A program made the translations under genes and the position numbers. This document shows, piece after piece, positions 33,912 to 43,580 of a stretch of 64,000 nucleotides of DNA. Positions within the stretch are counted from its first letter, which is position 1. Each line of letters starts with the position of its first letter. The notes below the pieces were generated by a model. It saw only the letters and a program-made list of their open reading frames with translations, was not told the DNA's origin and searched no databases. Source of the DNA: Faecalispora sporosphaeroides DSM 1294 (GTDB lineage: Bacteria > Bacillota > Clostridia > Oscillospirales > Acutalibacteraceae); the NCBI GenBank assembly GCA_000383295.1, contig KB911069.1, forward strand, positions 1 to 64,000. The letters run 5' to 3'.

Positions 33912-34508
33912 TCAGACCACAGACATTCCAGAGGTTTCTTCAAACCACTCCTGCTGTGATTCCAGCATCGTGTCCAGTGTTTCATCGGCCATGATGCCTT
34001 TTTCGGCATGAAAGGCGCGAACACCGCCGATCAGAATATCCTGATCCGCCTGAACAGTGCAGTCTTTTGCGAACGCCTGCCGGAGCAGATCCTCATATTG
34101 CAGATCATCCTTTTTCACGCAGAGAACCGTGCCGGATTCCGGGAACAGCTCGGAAAGGCCGCGGGTATACTTCTGCAGCAGGGAAGGATATTGAGCGGAC
34201 TTGGTGTAATCGATCAGGCGGTTCTTCGCCTTGTCGAACACCTCCTCTTCAATCTGCCTTCTCTTCTCCAAAAGCTGCTTGCGGGCATTCATTTCGCGGT
34301 GCGCAATGTCCCGCACAATTTCATCCCGCATGGCAGTCATTTCGCCCTGAATGAGCTGGTACGCCTCGTGCAGCACCTGGCGCTCCGCTTCTTCCAGCTG
34401 CGCCTGCTTGTACTCAGCGATTTCCTGTTCGATCTTTTCCCGCTGTTCCTGCGCGTAATGATTGATAGCAGTACTAAATTTACTTAATTTTTCATCATTA
34501 GAAGCCAT
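33912..34508 (-). CDS. ntpE: V-type ATPase subunit E (peripheral stalk)
   Basis: This 198-residue protein has a long charged N-terminal coiled coil (about residues 10-110) and a globular C-terminal domain ending in GVRAFHAEKGIMADETLDTMLE, as in E subunits. It links the catalytic head to subunit I as part of the stator together with the small coiled-coil protein encoded at 38415. Confidence 0.88.
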   Translation of the reverse strand: MASNDEKLSKFSTAINHYAQEQREKIEQEIAEYKQAQLEEAERQVLHEAYQLIQGEMTAMRDEIVRDIAHREMNARKQLLEKRRQIEEEVFDKAKNRLIDYTKSAQYPSLLQKYTRGLSELFPESGTVLCVKKDDLQYEDLLRQAFAKDCTVQADQDILIGGVRAFHAEKGIMADETLDTMLESQQEWFEETSGMSVV

Positions 34509-34538
34509 AGTAACCCCCCGTTCCGCCGCCTTGGCGGT

Positions 34539-34847
34539 TTAAATTTTTACTCCGATTGCCTCGCGGACATAGCGGGTAATAGAATCCTTGGTACGGCCAT
34601 TGCCGTGACGGTCGGGTATTTCAACGATCAAAGGGCGTTTCAGGTTCAGCTTTAAATCGTAAACCAGCTCGGGGCACATGGAAATCAGGCGTTCGGTCAT
34701 CAGAATCACCGCAACATCCTTCATTTCAATGGCGTCGTTCAAAGCCTTGCGAACCTCACCGACATCGTGCGCCAAAATGCCGGGAATACCGGCCAGGCGC
34801 ATTCCTACCAGCGTGTCTGTGTTGTCGCTGATTAAGTAAAATCGCAT
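34539..34847 (-). CDS. V-type ATPase subunit F (central stalk)
   Basis: This 102-residue small alpha/beta protein starts MRFYLISDNTDTLVGMRLAGIPG and has ILMTERL in the middle, both typical of subunit F, which sits on the D shaft. Named NtpG in Enterococcus hirae nomenclature. GCAGGTG precedes ATG 34847; a longer in-frame start has no site. Confidence 0.92.
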   Translation of the reverse strand: MRFYLISDNTDTLVGMRLAGIPGILAHDVGEVRKALNDAIEMKDVAVILMTERLISMCPELVYDLKLNLKRPLIVEIPDRHGNGRTKDSITRYVREAIGVKI

Positions 34848-34890
34848 GTCAGCACCTGCTTTCCTTTGTTTCAAACTCTGAAAAGACCGC

Positions 34891-35334
34891 TTAAATCTTA
34901 TTCAGAATCAGGATGGAAATCAGCAGGCCGTACAGGGCGATACCTTCGCCAAGCGCAACGAAGATCAGGGATTTACCGAAGGATTTGGGGTCTTCTGCGG
35001 TAGCGCCGATCGCGGCGGGGGCTGCGGCGGCAACGGCAATACCGCCGCCAACGCCGGAGAGGCTGGTTACAAGGGCGGCGGCCAGCAGGCCCATGCCCTC
35101 TTCGCCTACGTTGGTGCCGTCGTTTGCGGCGGAGGTGGTGGCGTTTGCGGGCTCATCGGTAGCGGCGTTTGCAACGACTGGAACCGCAACGGTAACAGCG
35201 CATACAATCGCAAAGGCAGCCAACTGAGTGATGACGGCGGATTTTACCTTTTTGCCGTTCTTTACCGCTCTGAGGGTGAGGAAAACAGTGACAATCAGTG
35301 CCGCGATCGGGAGAATAAACAATACGTAGTTCAT
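34891..35334 (-). CDS. ntpK: V-type ATPase subunit K (membrane rotor proteolipid)
   Basis: This 147-residue protein has four hydrophobic helices, so it is a duplicated c-subunit. One carboxylate is seen in the membrane part of the last helix, in VALGEGIALYGLL. The duplicated form with a single glutamate is like Enterococcus hirae NtpK, a Na+ pump. A polar Ala/Asn/Thr-rich loop (about 60-80) separates the halves. Na+ use is possible but not proven from these residues. GGAGG precedes ATG 35334. Confidence 0.9.
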   Translation of the reverse strand: MNYVLFILPIAALIVTVFLTLRAVKNGKKVKSAVITQLAAFAIVCAVTVAVPVVANAATDEPANATTSAANDGTNVGEEGMGLLAAALVTSLSGVGGGIAVAAAAPAAIGATAEDPKSFGKSLIFVALGEGIALYGLLISILILNKI

Positions 35335-35392
35335 AAGATTTGCCTCCAAATATAATGTTTTTTAATTTTAACCGCTGGGAGCAGAAGCGGGC

Positions 35393-37345
35393 TTATGCCT
35401 GATTCTGCTCCTGGCGAGCGGACACAGGATGGAAAGGACGGCCGTTGCCGTCAAAAAAGCGGCTGAACATTTCATAGAACTCCAGCCTCAATACCTGAAT
35501 GCCGGCCAGCAGCGCCTCCAGCGCCATGACAAAGATATTGCCCAGAACGAGAACCAGTAAATACCCAATCCCGGAGGACATCTCCGCCAAAGTAAATACG
35601 ACCATCATCATGCCCGCGTGCACCAGAACGAACGCGCCGACACGAAGGAAGGACATGGTGTTGCTCATGTAGCTGAGCAGGCATTCAAACAGCTCGAAAA
35701 AGCTCTGCGTGAGGTATTCGCCCCAGCTGGCAGGCTGCCAGTGCTTGTGGCCCTCCACAATGCCGCTTAACACCTCCTGAAAGAAAATCAGCAGCAGCGG
35801 GAAAACGATAAAGCAGAGCACATACGGCGTGGTGACGACATTCCAGCCCATCAGAATTTGACCGCCGAGGCCAAACACGACTGAGCCGTAAAACAGCAGG
35901 CCGGCCAGCCCGTTCGGGCCGAACAAAGCGTTGCCGTACCTCTTTTTCTTGATGCTGGAGTAAATATTAATCAGCATGGCGATCAGCACAAGGGAGACGC
36001 CGATGCCGACGGCCGCGTAAATAATAAGATTGGTCGTGGCGGGGTGCATTACCTCTACGGGCTTGTCGTCAAGGCCGAACAACGCGTGGTAAACCGGGTT
36101 GAGCGCATGCTCAAAGCCGAACACCGAGCCGAAAAGAAAGCCGAATACCGCGGAGGAAAGGCCGCAGGGGATCAGGATTTTGCCGAGCCGCATGCGGAGC
36201 TTGTTCCACATGTACAGGCCAATCAGAGAAACACACAGCCCCTGCCCCAAATCGGCAAACATGATGCCGAACATCATGATATAGGTGATCCCGACGAAGA
36301 TGGTGGGGTCAACCTCGTTGTAGGCGGGCAGGCCGAACATTTCCACAAAGAATTCAAACGGGCGGAACAGCTTGGGGTTTTTCAGCCGGACGGGCGGGGA
36401 ATGCTCCAACTGCGCTTCCGCATTTTCGAAGGAATACTCCACCGATTCCAATGGTTCTAAAGACTCCCGGAATCCATCCTCATCCTTTGCGGGAATCCAC
36501 CCGGTGAGAACGAAGCTTTCGTGGTAGCGGGCGCCGTAATGGCGGATGCCGAAATAAATGCTCTTTTCTTTCAGATGATTAAAGATCAGCTGGCATTTTT
36601 TCTGCTCCTGCTGCCAGTAGTCCTTCAGCTTTTCATCCGACTCCCGAATCAGGGCTTCCGCCGCGCGGCGCTGCTCCAGAAGCGATTCAATCGTTTGCTC
36701 CGGCGTACCGCTGAAGCCGGTCAGATTGATTCGCTTGAAAAACAGGCTGGAAAAAATCCGGTCTATTTCATCAATCTGCTCGGTGGGGGCAAAATAAGCG
36801 CCCCAATAAGAGGTTTCGTCGCTGGAGTTTGGAAAGAACGCCATATAAGGATTATCGTTATAAAGAGCGAGTTTGTTATAGCTATCCTTCGATAAAACAC
36901 CAAAACGCACCTGAACAAACTTGCAGTCCGGAATTTTTCCAAGATCCACGTCCATGCCGGTAAAATGGGCCAGCTCCTGCAGCGAGGCGTCCAGCTCCTG
37001 AATTTTTTGTTCAGAATCGCTTTTCTGCTTCAGACAATCTTCGATATAAGAGGAAAACGCTTCCGCATATTCCAGCAGAACGCGATCCTCTTCCTCCGTA
37101 TTGCAGTCGGGTGCCCCCTCAAAGGAGAGGGGATGCCCGATCTTCGCGCAGGCATCCGAAAGCTTTTGCAGAGAAGCCGTGTAGGGGTTATCCTCCCCGA
37201 TCGGAACAAAGGGCGTTGTATCGGAGTAGAACGAAAGAACGTTGTCGGGATGAAACACTTCGGATTGACCGCAGCGAAGCGTCACCTCATCCAGTTCGTT
37301 CATTCGGCCGATAATACTGGCCATTTTTAGTTTTTGTACAGCCAA
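35393..37345 (-). CDS. ntpI: V-type ATPase subunit I (membrane stator)
   Basis: This 650-residue protein has a cytosolic N-terminal half (about 1-320) with coiled-coil arms. The C-terminal half has seven to eight membrane segments and GITYIMMFGIMFADLGQG, MSNTMSFLRVGAFVLVHAGM and ALEALLAGIQVLRLEFYEMFSRFF. It forms the ion half-channels next to the K ring and holds the peripheral stalks. The start is TTG behind AAAGGAG. Confidence 0.96.
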   Translation of the reverse strand: MAVQKLKMASIIGRMNELDEVTLRCGQSEVFHPDNVLSFYSDTTPFVPIGEDNPYTASLQKLSDACAKIGHPLSFEGAPDCNTEEEDRVLLEYAEAFSSYIEDCLKQKSDSEQKIQELDASLQELAHFTGMDVDLGKIPDCKFVQVRFGVLSKDSYNKLALYNDNPYMAFFPNSSDETSYWGAYFAPTEQIDEIDRIFSSLFFKRINLTGFSGTPEQTIESLLEQRRAAEALIRESDEKLKDYWQQEQKKCQLIFNHLKEKSIYFGIRHYGARYHESFVLTGWIPAKDEDGFRESLEPLESVEYSFENAEAQLEHSPPVRLKNPKLFRPFEFFVEMFGLPAYNEVDPTIFVGITYIMMFGIMFADLGQGLCVSLIGLYMWNKLRMRLGKILIPCGLSSAVFGFLFGSVFGFEHALNPVYHALFGLDDKPVEVMHPATTNLIIYAAVGIGVSLVLIAMLINIYSSIKKKRYGNALFGPNGLAGLLFYGSVVFGLGGQILMGWNVVTTPYVLCFIVFPLLLIFFQEVLSGIVEGHKHWQPASWGEYLTQSFFELFECLLSYMSNTMSFLRVGAFVLVHAGMMMVVFTLAEMSSGIGYLLVLVLGNIFVMALEALLAGIQVLRLEFYEMFSRFFDGNGRPFHPVSARQEQNQA

Positions 37346-37363
37346 ACAGCACCACTCCTTTCG

Positions 37364-38410
37364 TTAAAAATCAGAAAAAGCAAGCAGCTTTTTTATTTCT
37401 TCCGGCGGGAGATGATAGCGGATTCCCTCTACAATATTGATGATGTCCATCAGCTCGATCTGCAGATAGAAAATATAAGACAGCATGATAACCGACGCGT
37501 GTACAGAAAAATGGAGGTCATGCTGGCAGATCTTGTACAAAGCGCGCTCCGCCAGCTGATCGGCAAAATTGTACTCGATTTTGCTGGTCTTTTTGCCGAT
37601 TCTCGTCTGTGCCAGAAGTGAGCGTACCTCCCCGGCGTCCCGAGCCTGAATCATTTTTTCAATTTGGTCCTTATTGAGGGAGCCGAATGGAAGAAGATTG
37701 CTGCGAATGTAATCCGGGCCGGCCTGAAAATACGTTTTAAAGCGCAGAATGCGGGCAAAGTTGTTCAGATCGAGATAAAGATCGACAATCTGCCGCAAAT
37801 CCTGTTTCATGCTTTTATCCCGCAGATGCTCGATGGTCTCGTACAGCCGGCTGTACAAATAGGTGTTCAGCGCGTTTTCTGCGGCGGTAAAGTCGATGGG
37901 GTTGTCGTAAGTGGGGCGGAACGACTCCAGCAGCATCTGGTACGGCGTGTGGGCCAGTGCGGCAATGATGCTGTCGAAATTCTCCGCGCTCGAAAGCCGG
38001 ACAAGATCCAGCCGCGAATGAATGGCAAGAGTGGCCGGCATGGAGAAAAAGTATTCCTTTGTTTTGTCGGCGTTCAGGTGCAGCAGCGCGTTCAAAATCT
38101 GCTCCACCTCACTGCGCTGCAGCAAATAGGTGGCCAGCGCGTCGCTGATGGAGATTTCGTAACGGCACAGGGCCGCCGAGTCCGCAAGCAGCTTGTGCTT
38201 GAGCCGGTTTTCCAGCTGGCCGCGGTGCACTTCTCTGTCGTTCATTCCCGCAAGCACCTTATCGTAATCGGTGTTTGCGGCAAGGTACCGGGCGATTTCC
38301 GTCACGCTTTTGCAGTTGAGCATTTCCTGGTAGTTCCGGGCGGTCAATCTGCGCCCGTACATTGCGCGGGCCTTCGCCGAAACCACATTGGAAGAGAGAT
38401 GGGAAAGCAT
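37364..38410 (-). CDS. ntpC: V-type ATPase subunit C (rotor adaptor)
   Basis: This 348-residue, all-helical protein starts with a segment containing SAKARAMYGRRLTARNYQEML and belongs to the AC39/subunit d family that joins the K ring to the central stalk. AGGAGAG precedes the ATG. It starts four bases after the stop of the preceding gene and is followed 18 bases later by ntpI. Confidence 0.92.
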   Translation of the reverse strand: MLSHLSSNVVSAKARAMYGRRLTARNYQEMLNCKSVTEIARYLAANTDYDKVLAGMNDREVHRGQLENRLKHKLLADSAALCRYEISISDALATYLLQRSEVEQILNALLHLNADKTKEYFFSMPATLAIHSRLDLVRLSSAENFDSIIAALAHTPYQMLLESFRPTYDNPIDFTAAENALNTYLYSRLYETIEHLRDKSMKQDLRQIVDLYLDLNNFARILRFKTYFQAGPDYIRSNLLPFGSLNKDQIEKMIQARDAGEVRSLLAQTRIGKKTSKIEYNFADQLAERALYKICQHDLHFSVHASVIMLSYIFYLQIELMDIINIVEGIRYHLPPEEIKKLLAFSDF

Positions 38411-38414
38411 GAAA

Positions 38415-38726
38415 TCACTCTCCTATCACATTGCGGACGATCGTATCCACCCATTTTTCGCCGTTCTGCGCATATTGCTGATCCAGCTGCTCCACCAAAG
38501 CCTGGTAGCGGTGCTCTTTGACCTGCCATGTTTTTTCCGCAGCGGCCTGCTCAAGAGGTCTGTTCTTTTCGATTCTGGCCCTTGCTCTGGCCAGGTAGCG
38601 ATTCCGAATATCCTCCCGCGTTCTGGAGATTTCCTTTTCTGTGTCGGTTTTCTGTTTCTGGGCGGCGTCCGTGATCTGCCTGGCTTTTTCGTCCATTTCG
38701 ATGATTTGCTTCAGCATATCGTTCAT
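38415..38726 (-). CDS. V-type ATPase peripheral stalk coiled-coil subunit (G/H type)
   Basis: This 103-residue protein is a continuous charged helix from about residue 10 to 85, rich in Glu, Lys, Arg and Gln. It is the usual first gene of clostridial V-ATPase operons. It pairs with subunit E in the stator. Named NtpF in Enterococcus and AhaH in archaea. AAGGAGGTG precedes the ATG. Confidence 0.82.
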   Translation of the reverse strand: MNDMLKQIIEMDEKARQITDAAQKQKTDTEKEISRTREDIRNRYLARARARIEKNRPLEQAAAEKTWQVKEHRYQALVEQLDQQYAQNGEKWVDTIVRNVIGE

Positions 38727-38791
38727 AATGACCGCACCTCCTTGATCAATAAAATCTATGTTACGTAAAATTCTCAGAAATCACATGCACA

Positions 38792-38820
38792 ATTATAGCC
38801 CGCTCGTCACAAATATACAA
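38792..38820 (-). promoter_or_regulatory. Promoter of the V-type ATPase operon
   Basis: Minus strand: TTGTAT (38815-38820), 17-base spacer, consensus TATAAT (38792-38797), about 65 bases before the first gene. Confidence 0.8.
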
Positions 38821-38899
38821 CTGATTTTTTGATAAATTTTACCTCTGTGACACATAACCTCAAGAAAAGTCAAAATGTTTTGATGTTTTTAAAGGAAAT

Positions 38900-40258
38900 T
38901 TAATTTTTCAGACTCTGCAGCGGGGCCGGGATGCGCCCGCCGCGCTGAATAAACCGCTGCGGAGAGTACCGGTTGACTTCCATGACGGGGCCGCCGCCCA
39001 ACAGGCCGCCAAAATTGAGCTCCTCGCCCACCTGCTTGCCGATGGCGGGAATCAGGCGCACGGCGGTGGTTTTGCTGTTGACCATGCCGATCGCCGCCTC
39101 GTCGGCGATGATGCCCGAGATCACCTCGGCCGGGGTGTCGCCGGGGATGGCGATCATGTCGAGGCCCACGGAGCAGACCGCGGTCATGGCCTCCAGCTTG
39201 TTGAGCGTCAGCGAACCGCGGCGCGCGGCTTCGATCATGCCGGCGTCCTCGGTGACGGGGATAAACGCGCCGGACAGGCCGCCAACGTGGGAGGAGGCCA
39301 TAATGCCGCCCTTTTTCACGGCGTCGTTCAGCAGGGCCAGCGCGGCGGTCGTGCCGTGGGCGCCGCAGGCCTCAAGGCCCATTTCCTCCAGAATGTAGGC
39401 GACGGAATCGCCGACGGCGGGGGTGGGGGCCAAAGAGAGATCGACGATGCCGAACGGGACAAACAGTCGGCGGGAGGCCTCCTGTGCCACCAGCTGCCCC
39501 ATACGTGTGATTTTAAACGCAGTTTTTTTGATCAGGTCGGCAATCCCGGTAATATCGCAGTCCCCCGCTTTTGCCAGCGCGGCGCGAACCACGCCGGGGC
39601 CGGATACGCCCACGTTGATTACGCAGTCCGGTTCGCCGGGGCCGTGGAAGGCGCCGGCCATAAACGGGTTGTCTTCCGGCGCATTGCAGAAAACCACCAG
39701 CTTCGCCGCTCCAATACAGTCGCGGTCGGCTGTTTTCTCCGCGCATTCGCGGATGACGCGTCCCATTTTGCCGACAGCATCCATATTGATTCCCGCCTTG
39801 GTGGTGCCCACGTTGACGGAGGAGCAGACAAAGCTGGTGGTGCTGAGAACCTCGGGGATGCTTTCGATCAGTGCGTAATCTCCCGGGCCAAACCCTTTGT
39901 GTACCAATGCGGAATACCCGCCGATGAAATTGACGCCTACCTCTTTCGCGGCGCGGTCCAATGCCTGGGCAAAATGGGCCGGACTCTTTGAGGGGCACGC
40001 CGCTGCAATCATTGAGATGGGTGTGACGGATATGCGCTTGTTGATGATCGGGATGCCGTAATCCTTGCTGATATCTTCGCCGGTTTTGACCAGGCTGCCG
40101 GCATAGCGGCAAATTTTATCGTACACCTTGTCACAGGCGGCTTTTTGGTCAGAATCCACGCAGTCCAGCAGGGAAATACCCATGGTAATGGTGCGCACAT
40201 CCAGATTTTCGTTATCAATCATATTGATCGTTTCGAGAATATCGTGGGAATTAATCAT
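38900..40258 (-). CDS. UPF0210 (DUF711) family protein
   Basis: This 452-residue protein of the conserved family UPF0210 is sometimes called a PFL-family protein because of fold similarity to pyruvate formate-lyase. The pattern [48 protein letters not shown] and the C-terminal [13 protein letters not shown] are typical. The biochemical role is unknown. It follows an ACT-domain gene of the same transcript, an arrangement conserved in many Firmicutes and archaea. Confidence 0.9.
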   Translation of the reverse strand: MINSHDILETINMIDNENLDVRTITMGISLLDCVDSDQKAACDKVYDKICRYAGSLVKTGEDISKDYGIPIINKRISVTPISMIAAACPSKSPAHFAQALDRAAKEVGVNFIGGYSALVHKGFGPGDYALIESIPEVLSTTSFVCSSVNVGTTKAGINMDAVGKMGRVIRECAEKTADRDCIGAAKLVVFCNAPEDNPFMAGAFHGPGEPDCVINVGVSGPGVVRAALAKAGDCDITGIADLIKKTAFKITRMGQLVAQEASRRLFVPFGIVDLSLAPTPAVGDSVAYILEEMGLEACGAHGTTAALALLNDAVKKGGIMASSHVGGLSGAFIPVTEDAGMIEAARRGSLTLNKLEAMTAVCSVGLDMIAIPGDTPAEVISGIIADEAAIGMVNSKTTAVRLIPAIGKQVGEELNFGGLLGGGPVMEVNRYSPQRFIQRGGRIPAPLQSLKN

Positions 40259-40333
40259 GAAAGCGGTCCTTTCTCTCTATATATTAGCGCTTTTCCGGCA
40301 GGGCTTTCCGCAGTCAGAGAACCCGGCCCGCGC

Positions 40334-40603
40334 TTAAATACGGTGCATGGAGTTGAAGATATCCTCGTGCATGGTGTGGATTGTCAGGTTCATGCTGGTT
40401 CCCAGCTCGGTCAGGCGATCGGCCAGATCGCTGAAGGGAATGGTGCTTTTTGAAATATCCACCATCATAATCATGGCAAACATATCCTGCAGAACAGACT
40501 GGGTCACTTCGATCACATTTACTTGGTTTTCGGCACAAATGGCAGAGACGCGGGCAAGAATACCCACCATGTCTTTGCCAAGAACGGTAATTACAGCGCG
40601 CAT
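40334..40603 (-). CDS. ACT-domain protein, UPF0237 family
   Basis: This 89-residue protein is a single ACT domain, beginning MRAVITVLGKDMVGILARVSAICAE. ACT domains bind amino acids or other small ligands, so this one is probably a ligand-sensing partner of the UPF0210 protein encoded 75 bases downstream. AGGAGG precedes ATG 40603. Confidence 0.9.
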   Translation of the reverse strand: MRAVITVLGKDMVGILARVSAICAENQVNVIEVTQSVLQDMFAMIMMVDISKSTIPFSDLADRLTELGTSMNLTIHTMHEDIFNSMHRI

Positions 40604-40657
40604 GCGGCAGCCTCCTAAAAATAAAGAAATTCCATAATAACTGGTATTAATGCATTT

Positions 40658-40686
40658 ATTATGAAGTAGAAACAATGGTATGTCAA
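40658..40686 (-). promoter_or_regulatory. Promoter of the ACT/UPF0210 operon
   Basis: Minus strand: TTGACA (40681-40686), 17-base spacer, CATAAT (40658-40663). Confidence 0.8.
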
Positions 40687-40955
40687 GACGTTTTCGGCAC
40701 CAAGCGCGTTAAGAAAAAAACTATTAAGACGAAATTTTGACTTAGAAAAAAATTAGAGGAAAAACTGTCTTTTTTCCCTGATTTATGCTAAGATAATAAA
40801 AATCGTCAAGAAGTATCCCCGCAGCCCGCGGGGAAAGGGGAGGCACAGGCGTCTTTTCCCTGCCGCGGGCGGGAGGAAGAGACCGAATCCTTTGCCCGCT
40901 TTTGAGGAAAGCGGGGCATCGGACCGGGCATTGACAGACTGGAGGCGGCAGAGCT
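40687..40955. other. Intergenic region with a GC-rich hairpin before the PHP gene
   Basis: The first half is AT-rich. From about 40820 to 40872 the arms CCCGCGGGGAAA and TTTCCCTGCCGCGGG can pair into a long imperfect hairpin around GGGGAGGCACAGGCGTC. No T-tract follows and no known riboswitch is recognised. It may structure the leader of the gene at 40956. Confidence 0.45.
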
Positions 40956-41771
40956 TTGAAATACAGATATTGTTCCGATTGCCATTTGCACAGCGATTGC
41001 TCCCGTGATGCGGAAGACCCGGCCATGATGATGTGCGAGGCTGCACAGCGACAGGGCCTGTACGCCGTTGCCCTGACGGATCACTGCGAGTGCAATGATT
41101 ATTATAAGGAAGAATACGACCGTTCGTCGCGCCAGTCCTATTTCGAGGCCAAAAAGGCCGCCGCGGTTTTTCAGGGCCGGCTGCGGGTGTACGCGGGCGT
41201 TGAACTTGGCCAGCCCCTGCAGGATGAAAAGGCGGCACAGGATGTTCTGACCACCTGCGGCTTTGACTTCGTTCTGGCCTCCCTCCATAATCTGGCCGGT
41301 ATGGAGGATTTTTATTTTCTCGACTACGACCACCTGGATGTCGACGCGCTTCTCACGCGTTATTTTTATGAAATTCTCGAGATGGTGCGCTGGAACGGCT
41401 TTGATTCTCTGGCGCATCTCACTTACCCCTACCGGTACATTGTGGGCGATAAGGGCATTCCGGCCCGGCTTTACCCGGATCACCGCGAGATCGTCGACGA
41501 AATTCTCAGCCTGCTGGCGCGCAACCACAAGGCGCTGGAGCTCAATACCTCCGGGCTGCGCCAGAAGCTGGGGCAGACTCTGCCGCCGGCCGAGGTGCTC
41601 CGGCGCTTTCGCCAGCTGGGCGGCAAGTATGTGACCGTCGGCTCCGACGCGCACCGCTGGGGGGATATCGGCGCCGGGGTGGAAACCGGGCTCTCTCTGC
41701 TTTTGCAGGCCGGGTTTGATCGGTTCACCATCTACGTTGGGCGCGAGCCCGTAATGCTGCCGATCGAATAA
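40956..41771 (+). CDS. PHP-domain phosphatase, histidinol-phosphatase-like
   Basis: This 271-residue metal-dependent phosphoesterase of the PHP superfamily is similar to HisJ-type histidinol-phosphate phosphatase. Motifs DCHLHSDCSRDA at the N-terminus, ALTDHCE, ASLHNLAG, LAHLTYP and VGSDAHRWGDIG give the full set of metal ligands. Other his genes are absent here, so histidine synthesis is not certain. The start codon is TTG with GGAGG nine bases upstream. Confidence 0.8.
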   Translation: MKYRYCSDCHLHSDCSRDAEDPAMMMCEAAQRQGLYAVALTDHCECNDYYKEEYDRSSRQSYFEAKKAAAVFQGRLRVYAGVELGQPLQDEKAAQDVLTTCGFDFVLASLHNLAGMEDFYFLDYDHLDVDALLTRYFYEILEMVRWNGFDSLAHLTYPYRYIVGDKGIPARLYPDHREIVDEILSLLARNHKALELNTSGLRQKLGQTLPPAEVLRRFRQLGGKYVTVGSDAHRWGDIGAGVETGLSLLLQAGFDRFTIYVGREPVMLPIE

Positions 41772-41824
41772 ACAGCGCAGGGCCAATCTCTCGAACTGTT
41801 CAGAAAATTTAAGGAGGAACCATA

Positions 41825-42307
41825 ATGGAAAAATTGTTAGCTCTTTTAAGTGAAAATGCCAGACTGACCCCTGCGCAGCTCGCAGCAATGCTCGACACAA
41901 CGCAGGAAAAGGTCAACGAAGCAATCGAACAGTATGAAAAGCAGGGTGTGATCAAAGGCTACCGCGCGCTGATCGACTGGGAGAAGGTCGACCAGAATAA
42001 AGTCACGGCGCTGATCGAGCTGAAGGTTGTGCCGAAGCCGGACCGCGGCTTTGATGAGGTTGCGGACCGCGTGATGAGCTTTGGCGAGGTGGAAAGCGTC
42101 TACCTGATGTCCGGCGGGTACGATCTTGCGGTGATCGTTCACGGGAAATCGATGCAGGAGGTGGCGCTGTTCGTCATGAACCGCCTGGCCGCGCTGGATT
42201 CCGTTGTCTCTACGGCCACCCACTTCATTTTGACCCGGTATAAAGACGGAGGGGTTATTCTTCACTCCGGAGAGGACAAAGACCAAAGAACGGGGTGTGT
42301 ATGGTGA
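41825..42307 (+). CDS. Lrp/AsnC-family regulator
   Basis: This 160-residue protein has an N-terminal helix-turn-helix (LTPAQLAAMLDTTQEKVNEAIEQYEKQGVI) and a C-terminal RAM/ligand domain with the GGYDLAVIVHG core. It senses amino acids. Its stop overlaps the start of an aminotransferase gene, so the two are coupled. It probably regulates its own operon in response to the amino acid handled by that enzyme. Confidence 0.9.
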   Translation: MEKLLALLSENARLTPAQLAAMLDTTQEKVNEAIEQYEKQGVIKGYRALIDWEKVDQNKVTALIELKVVPKPDRGFDEVADRVMSFGEVESVYLMSGGYDLAVIVHGKSMQEVALFVMNRLAALDSVVSTATHFILTRYKDGGVILHSGEDKDQRTGCVW

Positions 42308-43476
42308 TCGATTATCAATCTGTGATGAATCAGCGGCTGCAATCGCTCAAGCCTTCGGGGATCCGGAAGTTTTTCGATATTGCGAGTGAAATGGACGACG
42401 TGATCTCCCTCTCCATCGGCGAGCCCGACTTTTCCACCCCCTGGCATGTGCGCCAGGCCGGAATTCAGACGCTGGAAAAGGGAAAGACCTGGTACAGCCC
42501 GAACCGCGGCTTTATGGAGCTGCGTCAGGAGATCTGCAAGTGGGTCGCCCGCAAATACCAGGTGGAATACGACCCCGCAACGGATGTCGTCGTCACCGTC
42601 GGCGGCTCCGAAGCGATCGACGCCAGCCTGCGCTCGCTCGTGAATCCCGGCGACGAGGTTCTTATCCCCGAGCCGAGCTTTGTCTGTTATGTGCCGCTCA
42701 CACAGATGGCCGGCGGTGTTCCGGTGATTCTTGAGACGAAGGCGGAGAATGATTTTCGCTTAACCGCCGAGGAGCTGCGCGCGAAGATCACCCCAAAGAC
42801 GAAGGTACTGATTCTGCCCTTCCCGAACAACCCCACCGGCGCCGTCATGCGCCGCGGGCATCTGGAGGAGATTGCGGCGGTTGTCAAGGAACATAACCTG
42901 ATGGTGATTTCTGATGAAATATACAGCGAGCTGACCTATGGCGACACGCCCCACGTCAGCTTCGCGTCCATAGACGGCATGAAGGAGCGCACGATTCTGA
43001 TCAACGGCTTCTCCAAGGCGTACGCCATGACCGGCTGGCGTCTCGGCTTTGCCATGGGGCCGACGGAGATCATCGCCCAGATGACAAAGCTGCACCAGTA
43101 CGGCATTATGAGCGCGCCCACCATGTCGCAGTACGCGGCAATTGAGGCGCTCAAAAACGGCGACGGCGATATTGAGGAGATGCGTTCCCAGTACGACATG
43201 CGCCGCCGGCTGATCGTAGACGGCCTCAATTCGCTCGGCCTGACCTGCTTTGAGCCCGAGGGGGCGTTTTATGTATTCCCCTGCATCAAGAGCAGCGGCC
43301 TTGGCTCAGAGGAGTTCTGTGAGCGCCTGATTTACGCGGAGAAGGTCGCAATTGTGCCCGGCAACGCGTTCGGCGACTGCGGAGAGGGCTTTGCCCGGGT
43401 TGCTTACTCCAACTCGATTCCGAATATCACCGAGGCGCTCAAACGGATCGAGCGCTTTTTGGGCACGCTCAAATAA
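42301..43476 (+). CDS. Class I aminotransferase (PLP)
   Basis: This 391-residue aspartate-aminotransferase-fold enzyme has SIGEPDF and NPTGAVM, the PLP-phosphate region and NGFSKAYAMTGWRLG with the PLP lysine. The C-terminal arginine region (GFARVAYS) is present. It resembles PatA/AspC-type enzymes acting on aromatic or acidic amino acids. ATG 42301 overlaps the stop of the Lrp gene by seven bases. Confidence 0.88.
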   Translation: MVIDYQSVMNQRLQSLKPSGIRKFFDIASEMDDVISLSIGEPDFSTPWHVRQAGIQTLEKGKTWYSPNRGFMELRQEICKWVARKYQVEYDPATDVVVTVGGSEAIDASLRSLVNPGDEVLIPEPSFVCYVPLTQMAGGVPVILETKAENDFRLTAEELRAKITPKTKVLILPFPNNPTGAVMRRGHLEEIAAVVKEHNLMVISDEIYSELTYGDTPHVSFASIDGMKERTILINGFSKAYAMTGWRLGFAMGPTEIIAQMTKLHQYGIMSAPTMSQYAAIEALKNGDGDIEEMRSQYDMRRRLIVDGLNSLGLTCFEPEGAFYVFPCIKSSGLGSEEFCERLIYAEKVAIVPGNAFGDCGEGFARVAYSNSIPNITEALKRIERFLGTLK

Positions 43477-43580
43477 ATCCGCTCGTGTGGAATGATCCAA
43501 CGGTTTTGCGCGTGGCTCCCGCCTTTGCGGGTGCGGCGGGCAAAGCCGTCTTTTTGCGGGGAAGAATGGAGGAATGCTTC

